A DNA stretch of 14,902 nucleotides from JBDNFP01 sp041689775 (GTDB taxonomy: Bacteria > Bacteroidota > Bacteroidia > Cytophagales > Spirosomataceae). The stretch is taken from positions 1 through 14,902 of the forward strand of contig JBDNFP010000410.1 in assembly GCA_041689775.1 (NCBI GenBank), given 5' to 3'. Below the pieces are notes generated by a model that saw only the letters and a program-made list of their open reading frames with translations, made no database searches and was not told the DNA's origin. This document shows, one piece after another, positions 1-7,300 of this stretch. Made by a program: the position numbers and the translations under genes. Position 1 is the first letter of the stretch, and the number at the start of each line of letters is the position of its first letter.

Positions 1-7
1 CCCCGCT

Positions 8-60
8 GCCGCCAGTTTAAAAAACTGGTGGCTAAACATGGCGTAAGTCTCCGACTTACT
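8..60. repeat. Two tandem hairpin palindromes (REP-like)
   Basis: Two inverted repeats follow each other. The first has 11-base arms (8-18 and 22-32) with one mismatch and a 3-base loop. The second has perfect 7-base arms, gtaagtc (43-49) and gacttac (53-59), around tcc. No reading frame is supported here. The two-hairpin layout resembles the other palindromic repeats in this window, but the arm sequences differ, so this may be another REP family. It could also be a terminator for a gene beyond the left edge, although no T-run follows. Confidence 0.5.
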
Positions 61-120
61 AATCCCCAAACTTGCCCAACGTGATACATTGCCGCCCTAC
101 TGCACAGTCACCTTCCGATA

Positions 121-195
121 CCCCTGATTTAAAATCGGGACGGTTACCCGCCGTCAGGATCGGCCGTTGCATTTCTTAGCGTTTTGAACCGGGGC
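121..195 (+). repeat. REP-like repeat unit, copy 1 (degenerate)
   Basis: This is a diverged copy of the two-hairpin unit seen at 1915-1983. It shares the 12-base stretch aatcgggacggt (133-144) and a later segment that aligns with the second-hairpin region (gttg...agcgtttt...aac, about 156-188). It lies just before the 3' remnant of a RAYT gene on the opposite strand, the same order as the intact RAYT and its repeat at 1915. Its first hairpin is imperfect. Confidence 0.6.
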
Positions 196-219
196 GCTGA
201 GCCGCGAGTAGCTAATACG

Positions 220-300
220 CTACACTAATTCTACAGGTAGTAAACCATGCTATCCGTCTTAGAGACAGGCAGGATTAAAACGTAGTGTTTGGCTACTTGA
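220..300 (-). pseudogene. 3' remnant of a REP-associated tyrosine transposase (RAYT)
   Basis: Read on the minus strand, the last codons give P-V-E-L-V-stop, against D-V-E-L-V-stop in the intact RAYT ending at 1995. The 19 bases at the end (216-234) match 1991-2009 at 16 positions. Upstream, in a frame shifted by one base, is A-K-H-Y-V-L, matching A-E-H-Y-L-F of the intact protein. The distance from the His-Tyr codons to the stop is 65 bases here and 66 in the intact gene, so a single-base deletion explains the frame change. Nothing of the catalytic domain remains. The area from 300 to 420 shows no gene. Confidence 0.45.
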
Positions 301-420
301 AATTGTTCTGCGGCGGCGCAAATACTAGGAGGTTTTCGCTCAGATTATAAATGGGGCCGAACAGGGAAGACGTACGCACAAAGCAAAAAACTATTACGAA
401 TTGGTGATTGGGTAATCAAG

Positions 421-466
421 GCCTGAGGAGACTCAGGCTGGGGTGGTGGTACAGGCTACGGATTAG
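421..466 (+). repeat. Left direct repeat flanking the DUF433/DUF5615 pair
   Basis: A 46-base repeat, identical to 1264-1309 at 38 positions with no gaps. It opens with a perfect 7-base stem (gcctgag/ctcaggc) and a gaga loop, and ends in acggattag. Both copies point the same way and lie on either side of the two-gene operon, about 843 bases apart. Confidence 0.7.
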
Positions 467-508
467 TATCTCCTGCCATGAAATACGCCTAGCGAAGCAG
501 AACTTTTG

Positions 509-516
509 TATATTTG
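509..516 (+). promoter_or_regulatory. Candidate Bacteroidota -7 promoter element for the DUF433 operon
   Basis: TATATTTG matches the Bacteroidota -7 consensus TAnnTTTG exactly and lies 17 bases upstream of the ATG at 534. Transcription would start near 523, leaving a leader of about ten bases. No clear -33 TTTG is visible at the usual spacing, so this is a candidate only. It supports the start at 534 over a longer reading frame from 408. Confidence 0.4.
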
Positions 517-533
517 AGAAACGACCATGTTCT

Positions 534-779
534 ATGACGACCTACATCAGCGACCGCATCGCGATTAATCCTGACATCTGCAACGGACGGCCTATCATTC
601 GGGGCATGAGAATAACCGTACAGACCATTCTCGAATTTTTGTACGCCGGATCGTCGCGGGAAGAAATCCTGTATCAGTACCCGATGCTCGAACCCGAAGA
701 CCTCGACGCCTGCCAACGATTTACGATTGAACTCATGGAGCGGCAGTATGTGATTCAAGAAATTAAGAAGGTAGCCTGA
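534..779 (+). CDS. DUF433 domain antitoxin-like protein
   Basis: An 81-residue protein that is almost entirely a DUF433 domain. It shows the family pattern of a short strand with I-N-P-D-I-C-N-G-R-P-I-I-R-G-M-R-I-T-V (residues 11-29), then the helix-turn-helix segment with Y-P-x-L-x-x-x-D-L-D-A-C. DUF433 proteins are small DNA-binding proteins usually encoded just before a DUF5615 PIN-like protein and are treated as the antitoxin half. The stop overlaps the next start by one base (TGATG), so the two genes should be translationally coupled. The frame stays open back to 408, but residues before Met-534 have no family likeness and would precede the candidate promoter. It probably autoregulates its operon, as inferred from family behaviour. 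Confidence 0.85.
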   Translation: MTTYISDRIAINPDICNGRPIIRGMRITVQTILEFLYAGSSREEILYQYPMLEPEDLDACQRFTIELMERQYVIQEIKKVA

Positions 780-1120
780 TGGCAAAGTACCTCATCGATA
801 TCAATCTTCCTTACTATTTTTCGCTCTGGAACAATGAGGATTATATTCATCAGAGCGATATTCTAAATACGGCTGAGGACGCTGAAATTTGGCAGTATGC
901 CAAAGAAAACAACCTAATAATCCTTACCAAGGATGCTGATTTCTCCAACCGCATACTACTGGCTGAGCCCCCGCCCCGCGTCATTCATATCAGAATTGGT
1001 AATGCTTCGGTCAAAGAGTTTCACAATATCCTGAATTCAATTTGGGAGAATGTACTGGCTTTGAGCCAATCCTATAAACTGGTGACGGTTTTTAAGGATA
1101 AAGTAGAGGCGATGAACTAG
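779..1120 (+). CDS. DUF5615 PIN-like protein (probable toxin partner)
   Basis: A 113-residue protein of the DUF5615 (Mut7-C-like PIN) type. It begins L-I-D-I-N-L-P (Asp7), has a central D-A-E-I-W-Q-Y-A block (Asp34, Glu36) and then I-I-L-T-K-D-A-D-F (Asp52, Asp54). This is the acidic-residue layout of PIN nucleases, so a metal-dependent RNase role is likely. It follows the DUF433 gene with a one-base overlap, the usual antitoxin-toxin order. Most relatives read D-E-N-L-P at the start, whereas here the second residue of the motif is Ile, so whether the active site is fully competent is open. It is full length. Confidence 0.82.
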   Translation: MAKYLIDINLPYYFSLWNNEDYIHQSDILNTAEDAEIWQYAKENNLIILTKDADFSNRILLAEPPPRVIHIRIGNASVKEFHNILNSIWENVLALSQSYKLVTVFKDKVEAMN

Positions 1121-1263
1121 CACCGGAAGGTGGAAGCATTTAAAATAGGGTCGTCTTTGGGCGTTGGCGTAAACTTAGTGACGATATCGTTCAGCGGGGC
1201 TGCTGGACTACCTTTTGTTTTTAGTACGTATTCACGTGCACGACAACAGGGGGATACTGAGAA

Positions 1264-1309
1264 GCCTGAGTAGACTCAGGCCAGGGTGAAGTTACAGACA
1301 ACGGATTAG
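1264..1309 (+). repeat. Right direct repeat flanking the DUF433/DUF5615 pair
   Basis: Second copy of the 421-466 repeat, same orientation, with the perfect gcctgag/ctcaggc stem kept and the loop changed to taga. It lies in the 268-base stretch between the DUF5615 gene and the next CDS. The rest of that stretch holds only a small cacc-ggaa-ggtg hairpin directly after the DUF5615 stop (1121-1132) and no gene. Confidence 0.7.
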
Positions 1310-1388
1310 GAGATGAAAATGCGGTCGGATTAATCTAAAAAAATCCCTTTTAAGCGATTCTAAGTAAAAAATGATAGCTATCTATCGA

Positions 1389-1868
1389 ATGAAATACTTT
1401 GTATTAACCTTGGCTGTATCGCTTATTGCCAGCAGTTCCTACGGGCAGACTACGTTTAAAAGAAATGATATTTATCTGCAAGCAGGCGGGAATGGCCTGC
1501 TTGTGTCCATGAACTATGAAAGGCAATTGACCGAGGAGCCGGGCTTCGGACTAAGGCTTGGTCTTGGTTTCCATCCTGGGGAAGGTTATAATTTGATCGT
1601 TCCAGTTGGTGTGAATTACCTGTTTGAGATTAAAAACGACAAGTCATTTGTCGAGGCCGGTCTGGGGGTGACCTGGACAAGAACTCCGGTAATCTTGTTG
1701 GCCAACTCAAAAGGTATCGAAGGAAACAGTTTTATAAGTTTCGTTCCGAGCGTGGGATACAGACAACACACGAATAGAAACATGATGTGGCGGATCAACC
1801 TGACGCCTATCATTAACAAGTACTCCGCATTTCCATGGTTCGGACTGTCGTTGGGAAAAAGGTTCTAA
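1389..1868 (+). CDS. Small exported outer-membrane beta-barrel-like protein
   Basis: A 159-residue protein with a clear Sec signal peptide (M-K-Y-F-V-L-T-L-A-V-S-L-I-A, cleavage likely after Y-G). It continues with alternating hydrophobic/polar strands rich in Gly and aromatic residues (for example Y-L-Q-A-G-G-N-G-L-L-V-S-M-N-Y) and ends in Phe, typical of small outer-membrane barrels. The ATG at 1389 is preferred because the signal peptide starts there. An in-frame ATG at 1371 would add six residues ahead of it. I cannot assign a specific family or ligand. A structural or stress-related role in the outer membrane is a guess. Confidence 0.65.
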   Translation: MKYFVLTLAVSLIASSSYGQTTFKRNDIYLQAGGNGLLVSMNYERQLTEEPGFGLRLGLGFHPGEGYNLIVPVGVNYLFEIKNDKSFVEAGLGVTWTRTPVILLANSKGIEGNSFISFVPSVGYRQHTNRNMMWRINLTPIINKYSAFPWFGLSLGKRF

Positions 1869-1875
1869 AGAAATG

Positions 1876-1904
1876 GTAGAGCCGACTTTATAGGCTCCGT
1901 CTAC
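1876..1904 (+). terminator. Bulged hairpin after the barrel gene, weak terminator candidate
   Basis: Arms gtagagcc and ggc-tccg-tctac can pair across a 9-base loop with a bulge on the 3' side. It sits eight bases past the stop of the gene ending at 1868, but no T-run follows, so intrinsic termination is uncertain. Confidence 0.25.
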
Positions 1905-1914
1905 GCAGTCCACC

Positions 1915-1983
1915 CGCTAACCCCGATTTGCAATCGGGACGGTCGGCCGCTGCCGTTGAGTCTTCCAGCGTTTGTAACGCGAC
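1915..1983 (+). repeat. REP-like unit, copy 2, flanking the RAYT 3' end
   Basis: A bipartite repeat. Hairpin 1 has perfect 7-base arms, cccgatt (1922-1928) and aatcggg (1932-1938), and is preceded by cgctaac. A linker follows, then hairpin 2, gcgtt-tgt-aacgc (1968-1980). It is the inverted counterpart of 2570-2623: the first 24 bases match at 23 positions. It ends 12 bases from the RAYT stop codon, which fits the known pairing of REP sequences with RAYT genes. Confidence 0.85.
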
Positions 1984-1994
1984 CATTTACTACG

Positions 1995-2543
1995 CTACAC
2001 CAACTCCACATCCAGCAAGCCCTTCAATCCCGCATAATTCCGGGCAGAGCTAAACAAATAATGCTCAGCCTCTTCAACTATCAAATTTCGAACAGGATTT
2101 TGGTGAATGTAGTCAAGTTTTTCAAATAAAAATTCAGGAGAAATACATTCTTTCGCATGATTGCCGTCCTGCCAAAACTTATACTCTTTCACATTGGGAC
2201 GATATTTTGCCTCAAAGGCGAATCTTCGCAACATCCAGTCGCGTCGGCTTTCAGGTTCTTCCTGAATAGCCTTGATCATTTGCTTTGAGGTGTGCTTTTT
2301 CATATCCCGTAGGATGTCGGGTAGATTGACGCCATCGGCTGCCATGGCCAGTAAATGCAAATGATTGGACATGAGGCACCATCCAAATAAATGCAAACCT
2401 TTATGCTGCTGACAATATCGCAAAGAATCCACTATGATATGCCGATAAGTAGGGCGAGTGACCACATCTACCCAATCAACTACCGTCATAGTGAGGAAGT
2501 AGACCCCTTCTGGATTGCGGACGAAATACTGGCTCGACGGCAT
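1995..2543 (-). CDS. REP-associated tyrosine transposase (RAYT, Y1/IS200-like HUH enzyme)
   Basis: A 182-residue Y1 single-strand DNA transposase. Family marks are R-N-P-E-G-V-Y-F-L-T-M-T-V-V near the start, the HUH metal-binding motif in M-S-N-H-L-H-L-L (His61 and His63), an E-A-K-Y block, and the C-terminal Y-I-H-Q-N-P-V-R with the presumed nucleophile Tyr145. These enzymes nick at palindromic repeats and are thought to spread REP/REPIN sequences. The gene is bracketed by inverted REP units at 1915-1983 and 2570-2623. The ATG at 2543 was chosen because homology begins there; an upstream TTG at 2597 would add 18 residues encoded by the REP itself. All catalytic residues are present, so it may be active. 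Confidence 0.88.
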   Translation of the reverse strand: MPSSQYFVRNPEGVYFLTMTVVDWVDVVTRPTYRHIIVDSLRYCQQHKGLHLFGWCLMSNHLHLLAMAADGVNLPDILRDMKKHTSKQMIKAIQEEPESRRDWMLRRFAFEAKYRPNVKEYKFWQDGNHAKECISPEFLFEKLDYIHQNPVRNLIVEEAEHYLFSSARNYAGLKGLLDVELV

Positions 2544-2569
2544 AGATTTGGTTTTTGAATTTGTTGATT

Positions 2570-2623
2570 GTCGCGTCACAGACGCTAAATGATTCAACGC
2601 CCGATTGTAAATCGGGGTTAGCG
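2570..2623 (-). repeat. REP-like unit, copy 3, flanking the RAYT 5' end
   Basis: Inverted copy of the unit at 1915-1983. Hairpin 1 has arms cccgatt (2600-2606) and aatcggg (2610-2616). Hairpin 2 reads gcgtc-tgt-gacgc on the minus strand (plus positions 2573-2585). The closing pair of hairpin 2 is C-G here and T-A in copy 2, a compensatory change. This copy lacks about 16 linker bases found in copy 2. It ends 26 bases before the RAYT ATG. Confidence 0.85.
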
Positions 2624-2645
2624 AGTTACACTCCCAAATATCTAT

Positions 2646-3629
2646 CTACTGAATTACATTACTTAATAGCAATTCACTTAATCCTTGTAAACTACCTTCT
2701 TTTGTATCTAAATCTCCCATCAGATCGTAGGTTTTACCGCCTGTTTTTACTATTATTCCTATTTTATTAGCTTCTTCGTATATTCTATATGAAGCTGATG
2801 AATTTTGAAATACCAATGAATACGCTCCTTGGAATTCTTCAATGAATTGGAATGAAGAATTTGCTTTATCCAATGGGAATTGAAATTCTTGTACTCCATC
2901 CTGTTTAAACGTTGTATATCTTAACCTTTTATTATCTGCTAGTGAGAGGACTACTCGTTTCCTACTTTTAGATATAGTAAAAGAAAGGAATTCTTCGTTT
3001 ATCTCTTGATTTACAATGGGCCTTTTGACTTCGTGTGTTAATGTATCAACTATTGCAGGTATTGAATCAATTACTATGACCGTTTCCGTTTGGTGTTGAG
3101 AGGGTAAACTATTTAATTGAGCAGGTGGGCGCAACAACTCTAATTTTCCGATCAATATAGCTGATAATAAAATTATTGAGACGTAAAAAAAAGTCAAATA
3201 TAAATCCTTAGATACTTTCTTCTCATGATCGGATTTGTCACTCCATACAAAAATTTTATACAAAATGTAATAAGATATACTACCAAAAAAACTTAACAAA
3301 ATAAGATTTGAAATTTCAGAAAAATCAAAAAAATAAATATAATAAATAAGGCAAATGAAAACAGATATAGAAATCGTTATATAAACTATATTTTCTTTCC
3401 TTTTATGAATATTATTACCATTGTAGTTATTCATAAATATAAATTTTAAAAGTAAATATAGAGGAAGGGCAATAATGCCTGATGACAGTGTTAAAATAAC
3501 CAATATCAGTAAGCCTATGATGACTACTATCATTGCATCCCCATCGCTGTTCGATGATTCGGTTACTTCATATTTCTTTCTACCCCATAAATCTGTACCT
3601 TTCTCTCTTATTTCGTATTTTTTTTTCAT
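2646..3629 (-). CDS. AT-rich hypothetical membrane protein, about four TM helices plus soluble C-terminus
   Basis: A 327-residue protein I do not recognise. A short charged N-terminus (residues 1-30, with K-G-T-D-L-W-G-R-K-K-Y) precedes hydrophobic stretches at about 32-53 (possibly extending to 66), 81-101, 106-128 and 142-161. Residues 165-327 form a polar, strand-rich domain without a known motif. Its base composition is strikingly AT-rich, with many ATA and TTA codons, unlike the GC-rich genes downstream, which suggests recent transfer. It stands alone between a REP unit at 2570-2623 and a truncated HicB-like gene. The ATG at 3629 gives a plausible Lys-rich start. No function is inferred. 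Confidence 0.7.
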   Translation of the reverse strand: MKKKYEIREKGTDLWGRKKYEVTESSNSDGDAMIVVIIGLLILVILTLSSGIIALPLYLLLKFIFMNNYNGNNIHKRKENIVYITISISVFICLIYYIYFFDFSEISNLILLSFFGSISYYILYKIFVWSDKSDHEKKVSKDLYLTFFYVSIILLSAILIGKLELLRPPAQLNSLPSQHQTETVIVIDSIPAIVDTLTHEVKRPIVNQEINEEFLSFTISKSRKRVVLSLADNKRLRYTTFKQDGVQEFQFPLDKANSSFQFIEEFQGAYSLVFQNSSASYRIYEEANKIGIIVKTGGKTYDLMGDLDTKEGSLQGLSELLLSNVIQ

Positions 3630-3696
3630 TTGAACTTATCATAACTTTAAGTGCTGTGTATCTTTTATTTATTGTTAGTATTTTATCTGAAACCCG

Positions 3697-3852
3697 CTAA
3701 GATTCCAGTAATATCCGGGCTACATCCTGCGCAATTTCCAATGTCTCAGCAATCGTCCTCCCCTGGGCAACAAGCCCCTGAACCTGTTCAGAAGTGGCTA
3801 AATACAGCCCTTCGGGAGGTTTTTCTATTTGGATATTTATTATTCCTTCCAT
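3697..3852 (-). pseudogene. Truncated HicB-like antitoxin
   Basis: A 51-residue frame, from ATG at 3850-3852 to TAG at 3697-3699. It reads I-N-I-Q-I-E-K-P-P-E-G-L-Y-L-A-T-S, then G-L-V-A-Q-G-R-T-I-A-E-T-L-E-I-A-Q-D-V-A. This is the partly degraded RNase-H-like fold of small HicB-family antitoxins. Relatives as I recall them run to about 70-75 residues, so the C-terminal end appears lost at the stop. No HicA toxin lies next to it: 67 bases downstream begins the unrelated membrane protein. It could still make a short folded protein, but the lack of a partner suggests a relic. Confidence 0.6.
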
Positions 3853-3912
3853 CGTACACTTGTTTCGTTTTTAAGCAGTTATTTTCAAGACCTTATTGTT
3901 GATTATGATTTC

Positions 3913-3955
3913 CGCAAACCCCGATCTTAGATCAGGGTCAGCCGCTTCATCGTAC
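3913..3955 (+). repeat. REP-like repeat, copy 4 (hairpin 1 only)
   Basis: The sequence cgcaaaccccgatc, then a tta loop and gatcaggg, followed by cagccgct, aligns with the start of copy 2 (cgctaacccc, hairpin, cggccgct). Stem sequences have changed but remain pairable, with one G-U-type mismatch. The second hairpin is absent. It lies just past the 3' end of the solitary DUF433 gene. Confidence 0.55.
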
Positions 3956-3964
3956 TTTCCCAGA

Positions 3965-4186
3965 TTAGGCAACCCTTACACTACGCTCTCGCTCGGCGGC
4001 GTAAGCAAGGCAAGCATTAATGTCAGCCTCGGTCAGCTCGGGGAAATCCTCAATAATCTCCGTTTTTGACATTCCTTTGGACAGCCACGCCAGTACATCA
4101 TACACGGTAATCCGGGTGTTGCGTACGCAAGGACGCCCGAAGCGCTTTTCGGGACTTATTCGAATAATGTCTTTGAAGGACTCCAT
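3965..4186 (-). CDS. Solitary DUF433 domain protein (orphan antitoxin-like)
   Basis: A 73-residue DUF433 protein: I-R-I-S-P-E-K-R-F-G-R-P-C-V-R-N-T-R-I-T-V, then V-L-A-W-L-S-K-G-M-S-K-T-E-I-I-E-D-F-P-E-L-T-E-A-D-I-N-A-C-L-A-Y-A-A-E-R-E. The start at 4186 matches where family homology begins; the frame is open for 29 more residues upstream, but those are not family-like. The DUF5615 partner expected directly downstream is missing, and a REP-like repeat sits there instead. It follows the A2M gene on the same strand after 120 bases. It may be a leftover or act as a stand-alone DNA-binding protein. It is a different lineage from the DUF433 at 534. Confidence 0.8.
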   Translation of the reverse strand: MESFKDIIRISPEKRFGRPCVRNTRITVYDVLAWLSKGMSKTEIIEDFPELTEADINACLAYAAERERSVRVA

Positions 4187-4249
4187 TTCGATTGGTGTTG
4201 TTAGTATCTTTTTCAACTGAAAAGTAAACATTTTCTGCCAAAATTTCAT

Positions 4250-4267
4250 GAGAGGCTTTGCCCTCTC
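4250..4267 (-). terminator. Hairpin downstream of the A2M gene
   Basis: Arms gagagg (4250-4255) and cctctc (4262-4267) form a tight stem between the A2M stop and the DUF433 start, with the loop reading ttt on the plus strand. On the minus strand it is followed by atgaaatttt, a weak T-run. A second hairpin (gccgcga/tcgtggc on the minus strand) comes right after the A2M stop. Either could end A2M transcription. Confidence 0.3.
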
Positions 4268-4306
4268 AGCCATGAGGCATCACCCCAGCCACGAAGCATC
4301 GCGGCT

Positions 4307-7300
4307 CTACTGGACGGTTACCTTCCCACCACCCGCATAACTCCGATACTCCCCCTGATACATCGCATCAGCCCCCACGGGGCCGACGGTAAAGGTACCT
4401 TTGGAAATCACCCGTACCTGGTAGTAAAAGGTCTTTTCGGGACCGGTGGCGGTGGTGAAGAAATGGATACGGTCGTCGCGGATATCGAAGTAGTCGGGCG
4501 TGGCGGCGTTTTTGATCCAGGGCATGTCGCGGGGCTCCGTGAGGCGTGGGTTTTCGATCTCGAAGCCGGCGGGTAGCAGGTCGGTAACTACCACGTTTTC
4601 GACGGGGAGTCCGCTGGTACTCGCCACGCTGATTTTGACCACGATCAGATCATTCTGCTTGATGTTGGAGGCGTTGCTTCCATTGCGGGTCAGGTATTGC
4701 CGCCGTACGCGTAGCCCCTGATCTTCTTCGGTGTAAGCGCCCGTAGCTGACATGCCTTCGGTTTGGGCAAACCAGTACAAGTCGCCCTTACCCTGCGTTT
4801 TTACGGCTAGTTTCTGATCTAGTATGCCCTTGGTAAGGCTCAGTTCCTTGCCGTCGAAGGTCGCGAGTTGCTTTCCCTTACTGCCTACGGTGGCCGTTAC
4901 GGTTGAGCCAGAGGTACGTTGGGCTAGCTTGCCCAGGGCCAGTACGGCAAAGCCCGCTTCCTGCGTGTTGAGGTAAGAAGAGCTCTTCACCGCCTGTGAT
5001 AGCTGCCGGGCCAACGGTGGAATCTGCAAATTATCGGGGTCGGTTTCCAGCAGGGTATTCAGTACCAGCGCCAGGTTTCGGAGGGGCGAGGCATAGCTGC
5101 CGCCAGACTCCTGGTAGTTAGCCTCGGCTTGGTAGCCTTTGGGCAATAGAGCAGTGAAGCTACGAGAATCGCCCACGAGTTGGAAGGCTCCCGCTAATAG
5201 GTAGCGGCTGTCGGAGGTGAGCAGGTCGGGATTCTGCTTGTAGTAGTTCATGGCCGAGCGGTTGGGTTGTCCGGTCAGGGCCAGTACGTAGAGCGAGTAT
5301 AGGCTTTCGCGCTGGGCTTTTACGGCGCGTATCGTGCTACCGTCTTCGGTTTGGATAGGTACCTCTTCGGTAGCCGTAGTCCCGGTTTTGGTGGTAAGGT
5401 ACTCAATGGCGCGGCTCATGGTGGCGCCGTTTACCTCAAAACCCGCCCGCCGGGCCTCTTCCAGAAAATGGATGGCGTAGGCCGTTGTCCACCAGTCCTC
5501 GCGCGAAGCACCCGGCCACAGGGCCAGTCCGCCGTTGAAGAGTTGCTGGGTTTCGGTTCTTCGGATGGCTTGCTGCACGTTGGTGGCGGGATTAAAATCG
5601 CTCTCGCCGTTGCGCACCAGGTACACTGGAGCAGCCATCGCCTTCGTGAGATCAGCAAAGTAGACTTGCGGGAAAGCCTTCGAAATGGTTTGTTCCAGAC
5701 AGCCGTAGGGGTACCCCAGCAGCGTCGACAGCGCCTTACCGCCGCCTTGCACCATGGGCGAGCGACTGAACACCACCTGCGCGCGGGCCGTACCGGGCAT
5801 AAAACTTTGGGTGAGATCAATGGTACCGGTTTGCCCACCCGCGATCACGCCCGAGCTGCTGGTTTTGAGTAGTGGTGAGGCGGGGCGCACGTTCAGGTTG
5901 GTTTCTTGCACGAAGGTTTCGCCGAAGGCACCCACTTTCACGGTCACTTTACCCGTACCAATACCCGATCCGGCCTTCACCGTAAACACCACGCGCTCTT
6001 CCTTGCCCGCCGGAATGGTCAACTTCTGCACGGAAGTACCTTCACCTTTGGACACGGCTCCTTCGGTTTGGAGCGATACGGTCATCGTAGCGGCTTTTTT
6101 CTCGGTGTTGCTCACATTGACGGGGAGTGTGAGTACATCATTGGGGCTAAGGAAGCGGGGCGCCCCCGTGCTGATCACCACGGGATCAGCTACTTTCATG
6201 TTTTTGGATGCCGAACCGAAGGCGTTGTCTTTGTAGGCCACGGCCATCACGCGGAGGTCGCCGCTAAACTGCGGGATATTGACCTCAAAGGTGGCTTCGC
6301 CGCTGCCGTTGGCGGTCAGGATACCACTCCAAAACGTGACGAGTTCGGTGCGGCCGTTGCTCAATGGGTTGATGCGCCGTTCGAGATCGTAGCCGTCACC
6401 ACCCGTACTCGACGAGGTAGAGAAAGTCAGCTCAGGAAACAGGAAGGCGTACAGATCGTGGCTGTTGACTTCCAGCGCGCGTTTCTGGTAGAAATACCCG
6501 TGGATATTGGGCGTCCGGAAGTTTTTGATTTGCAGGATACCCTCGTCTACCACCGAAACCGTCAACTGAGAATTAGGCTTCGTCTTAATCCGAATCCGCT
6601 GCTTTAGCTTGGAGCGCGACTGCTCCACCGCCGTGATTTCTACGGGAAGGGTACGGTCGGAAGCCTCCACTGGCACCGACGCAAAGCCGTGCGCTACCGT
6701 GAGGGGTAGGTCAGAGGCGTCCAACGGACGAATCAGCGTGGCGGTAACGTACACGTTGGGCAGGTGCTCTTCTGTTAGAGAAAGCGTGAGTTCGGCGGCT
6801 TTTTTCTCGGTGGTCAGTATGTGGTGTTCCAGCAGGTGGTTGCGCTCGATGGTTACCAGCAGACGTCCGTCGAAGGGAGTTTTGAACAAAACTTTGGCTT
6901 TATCCCCTACCTTATAACTTGTTTGATCCAGCTCCATCAATACCCGGCCTTCGGTACTTACCTCAAAGGACGAGTACTCCGTAAATCCGTAGCCGTAGGC
7001 AAAGAAGGTCGTGGCGGTATAGTGCTCGGCACCGGGGCGGCGTACCCGAACCTCATATTCGCCCGATACCGTGGGTACGTAGCGGAAGTTTCCGCGACCA
7101 TTACCCAGGCTGAGGGTATTGGTATAGACTGATTTTTCCCGCTTGCGGGAGGTATATTGCAGCTGCTCGTTTTGCTTCTCTACCACGGTTTGGTACTCAA
7201 TCCTGACTACTTCCACCAACGCCTGCGCGCCTTTTTGCAACGCACCCTGACTATTCACCCCGATGACTTCCACCGGCACGGGCACGTTGGCGCTCACGTA

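Noticed and set aside
351..408. Short plus-strand frame starting ATG at 351
   Set aside because: It encodes only about 18 residues before a stop, with no promoter, family likeness or coding signal.
421..1309. The DUF433/DUF5615 segment as a classical transposon
   Set aside because: The flanking repeats are direct rather than inverted, there is no target-site duplication or transposase, and the repeats diverge at eight positions.
2544..2597. Longer RAYT protein starting at TTG 2597
   Set aside because: The extra 18 residues are encoded by the REP unit and have no family similarity. The ATG at 2543 coincides with the start of homology.
1..4300. CRISPR array suggested by repeated palindromes
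   Set aside because: The repeats are few, in both orientations, unevenly spaced and separated by genes. No cas gene is present.
5351..6607. Long plus-strand open frames opposite the A2M gene (5351-5872 and 5906-6607)
   Set aside because: They are antisense to strongly supported A2M coding sequence, have skewed Gly/Arg/His-rich composition, and show no domain. They arise from the GC-rich third positions of the real gene.
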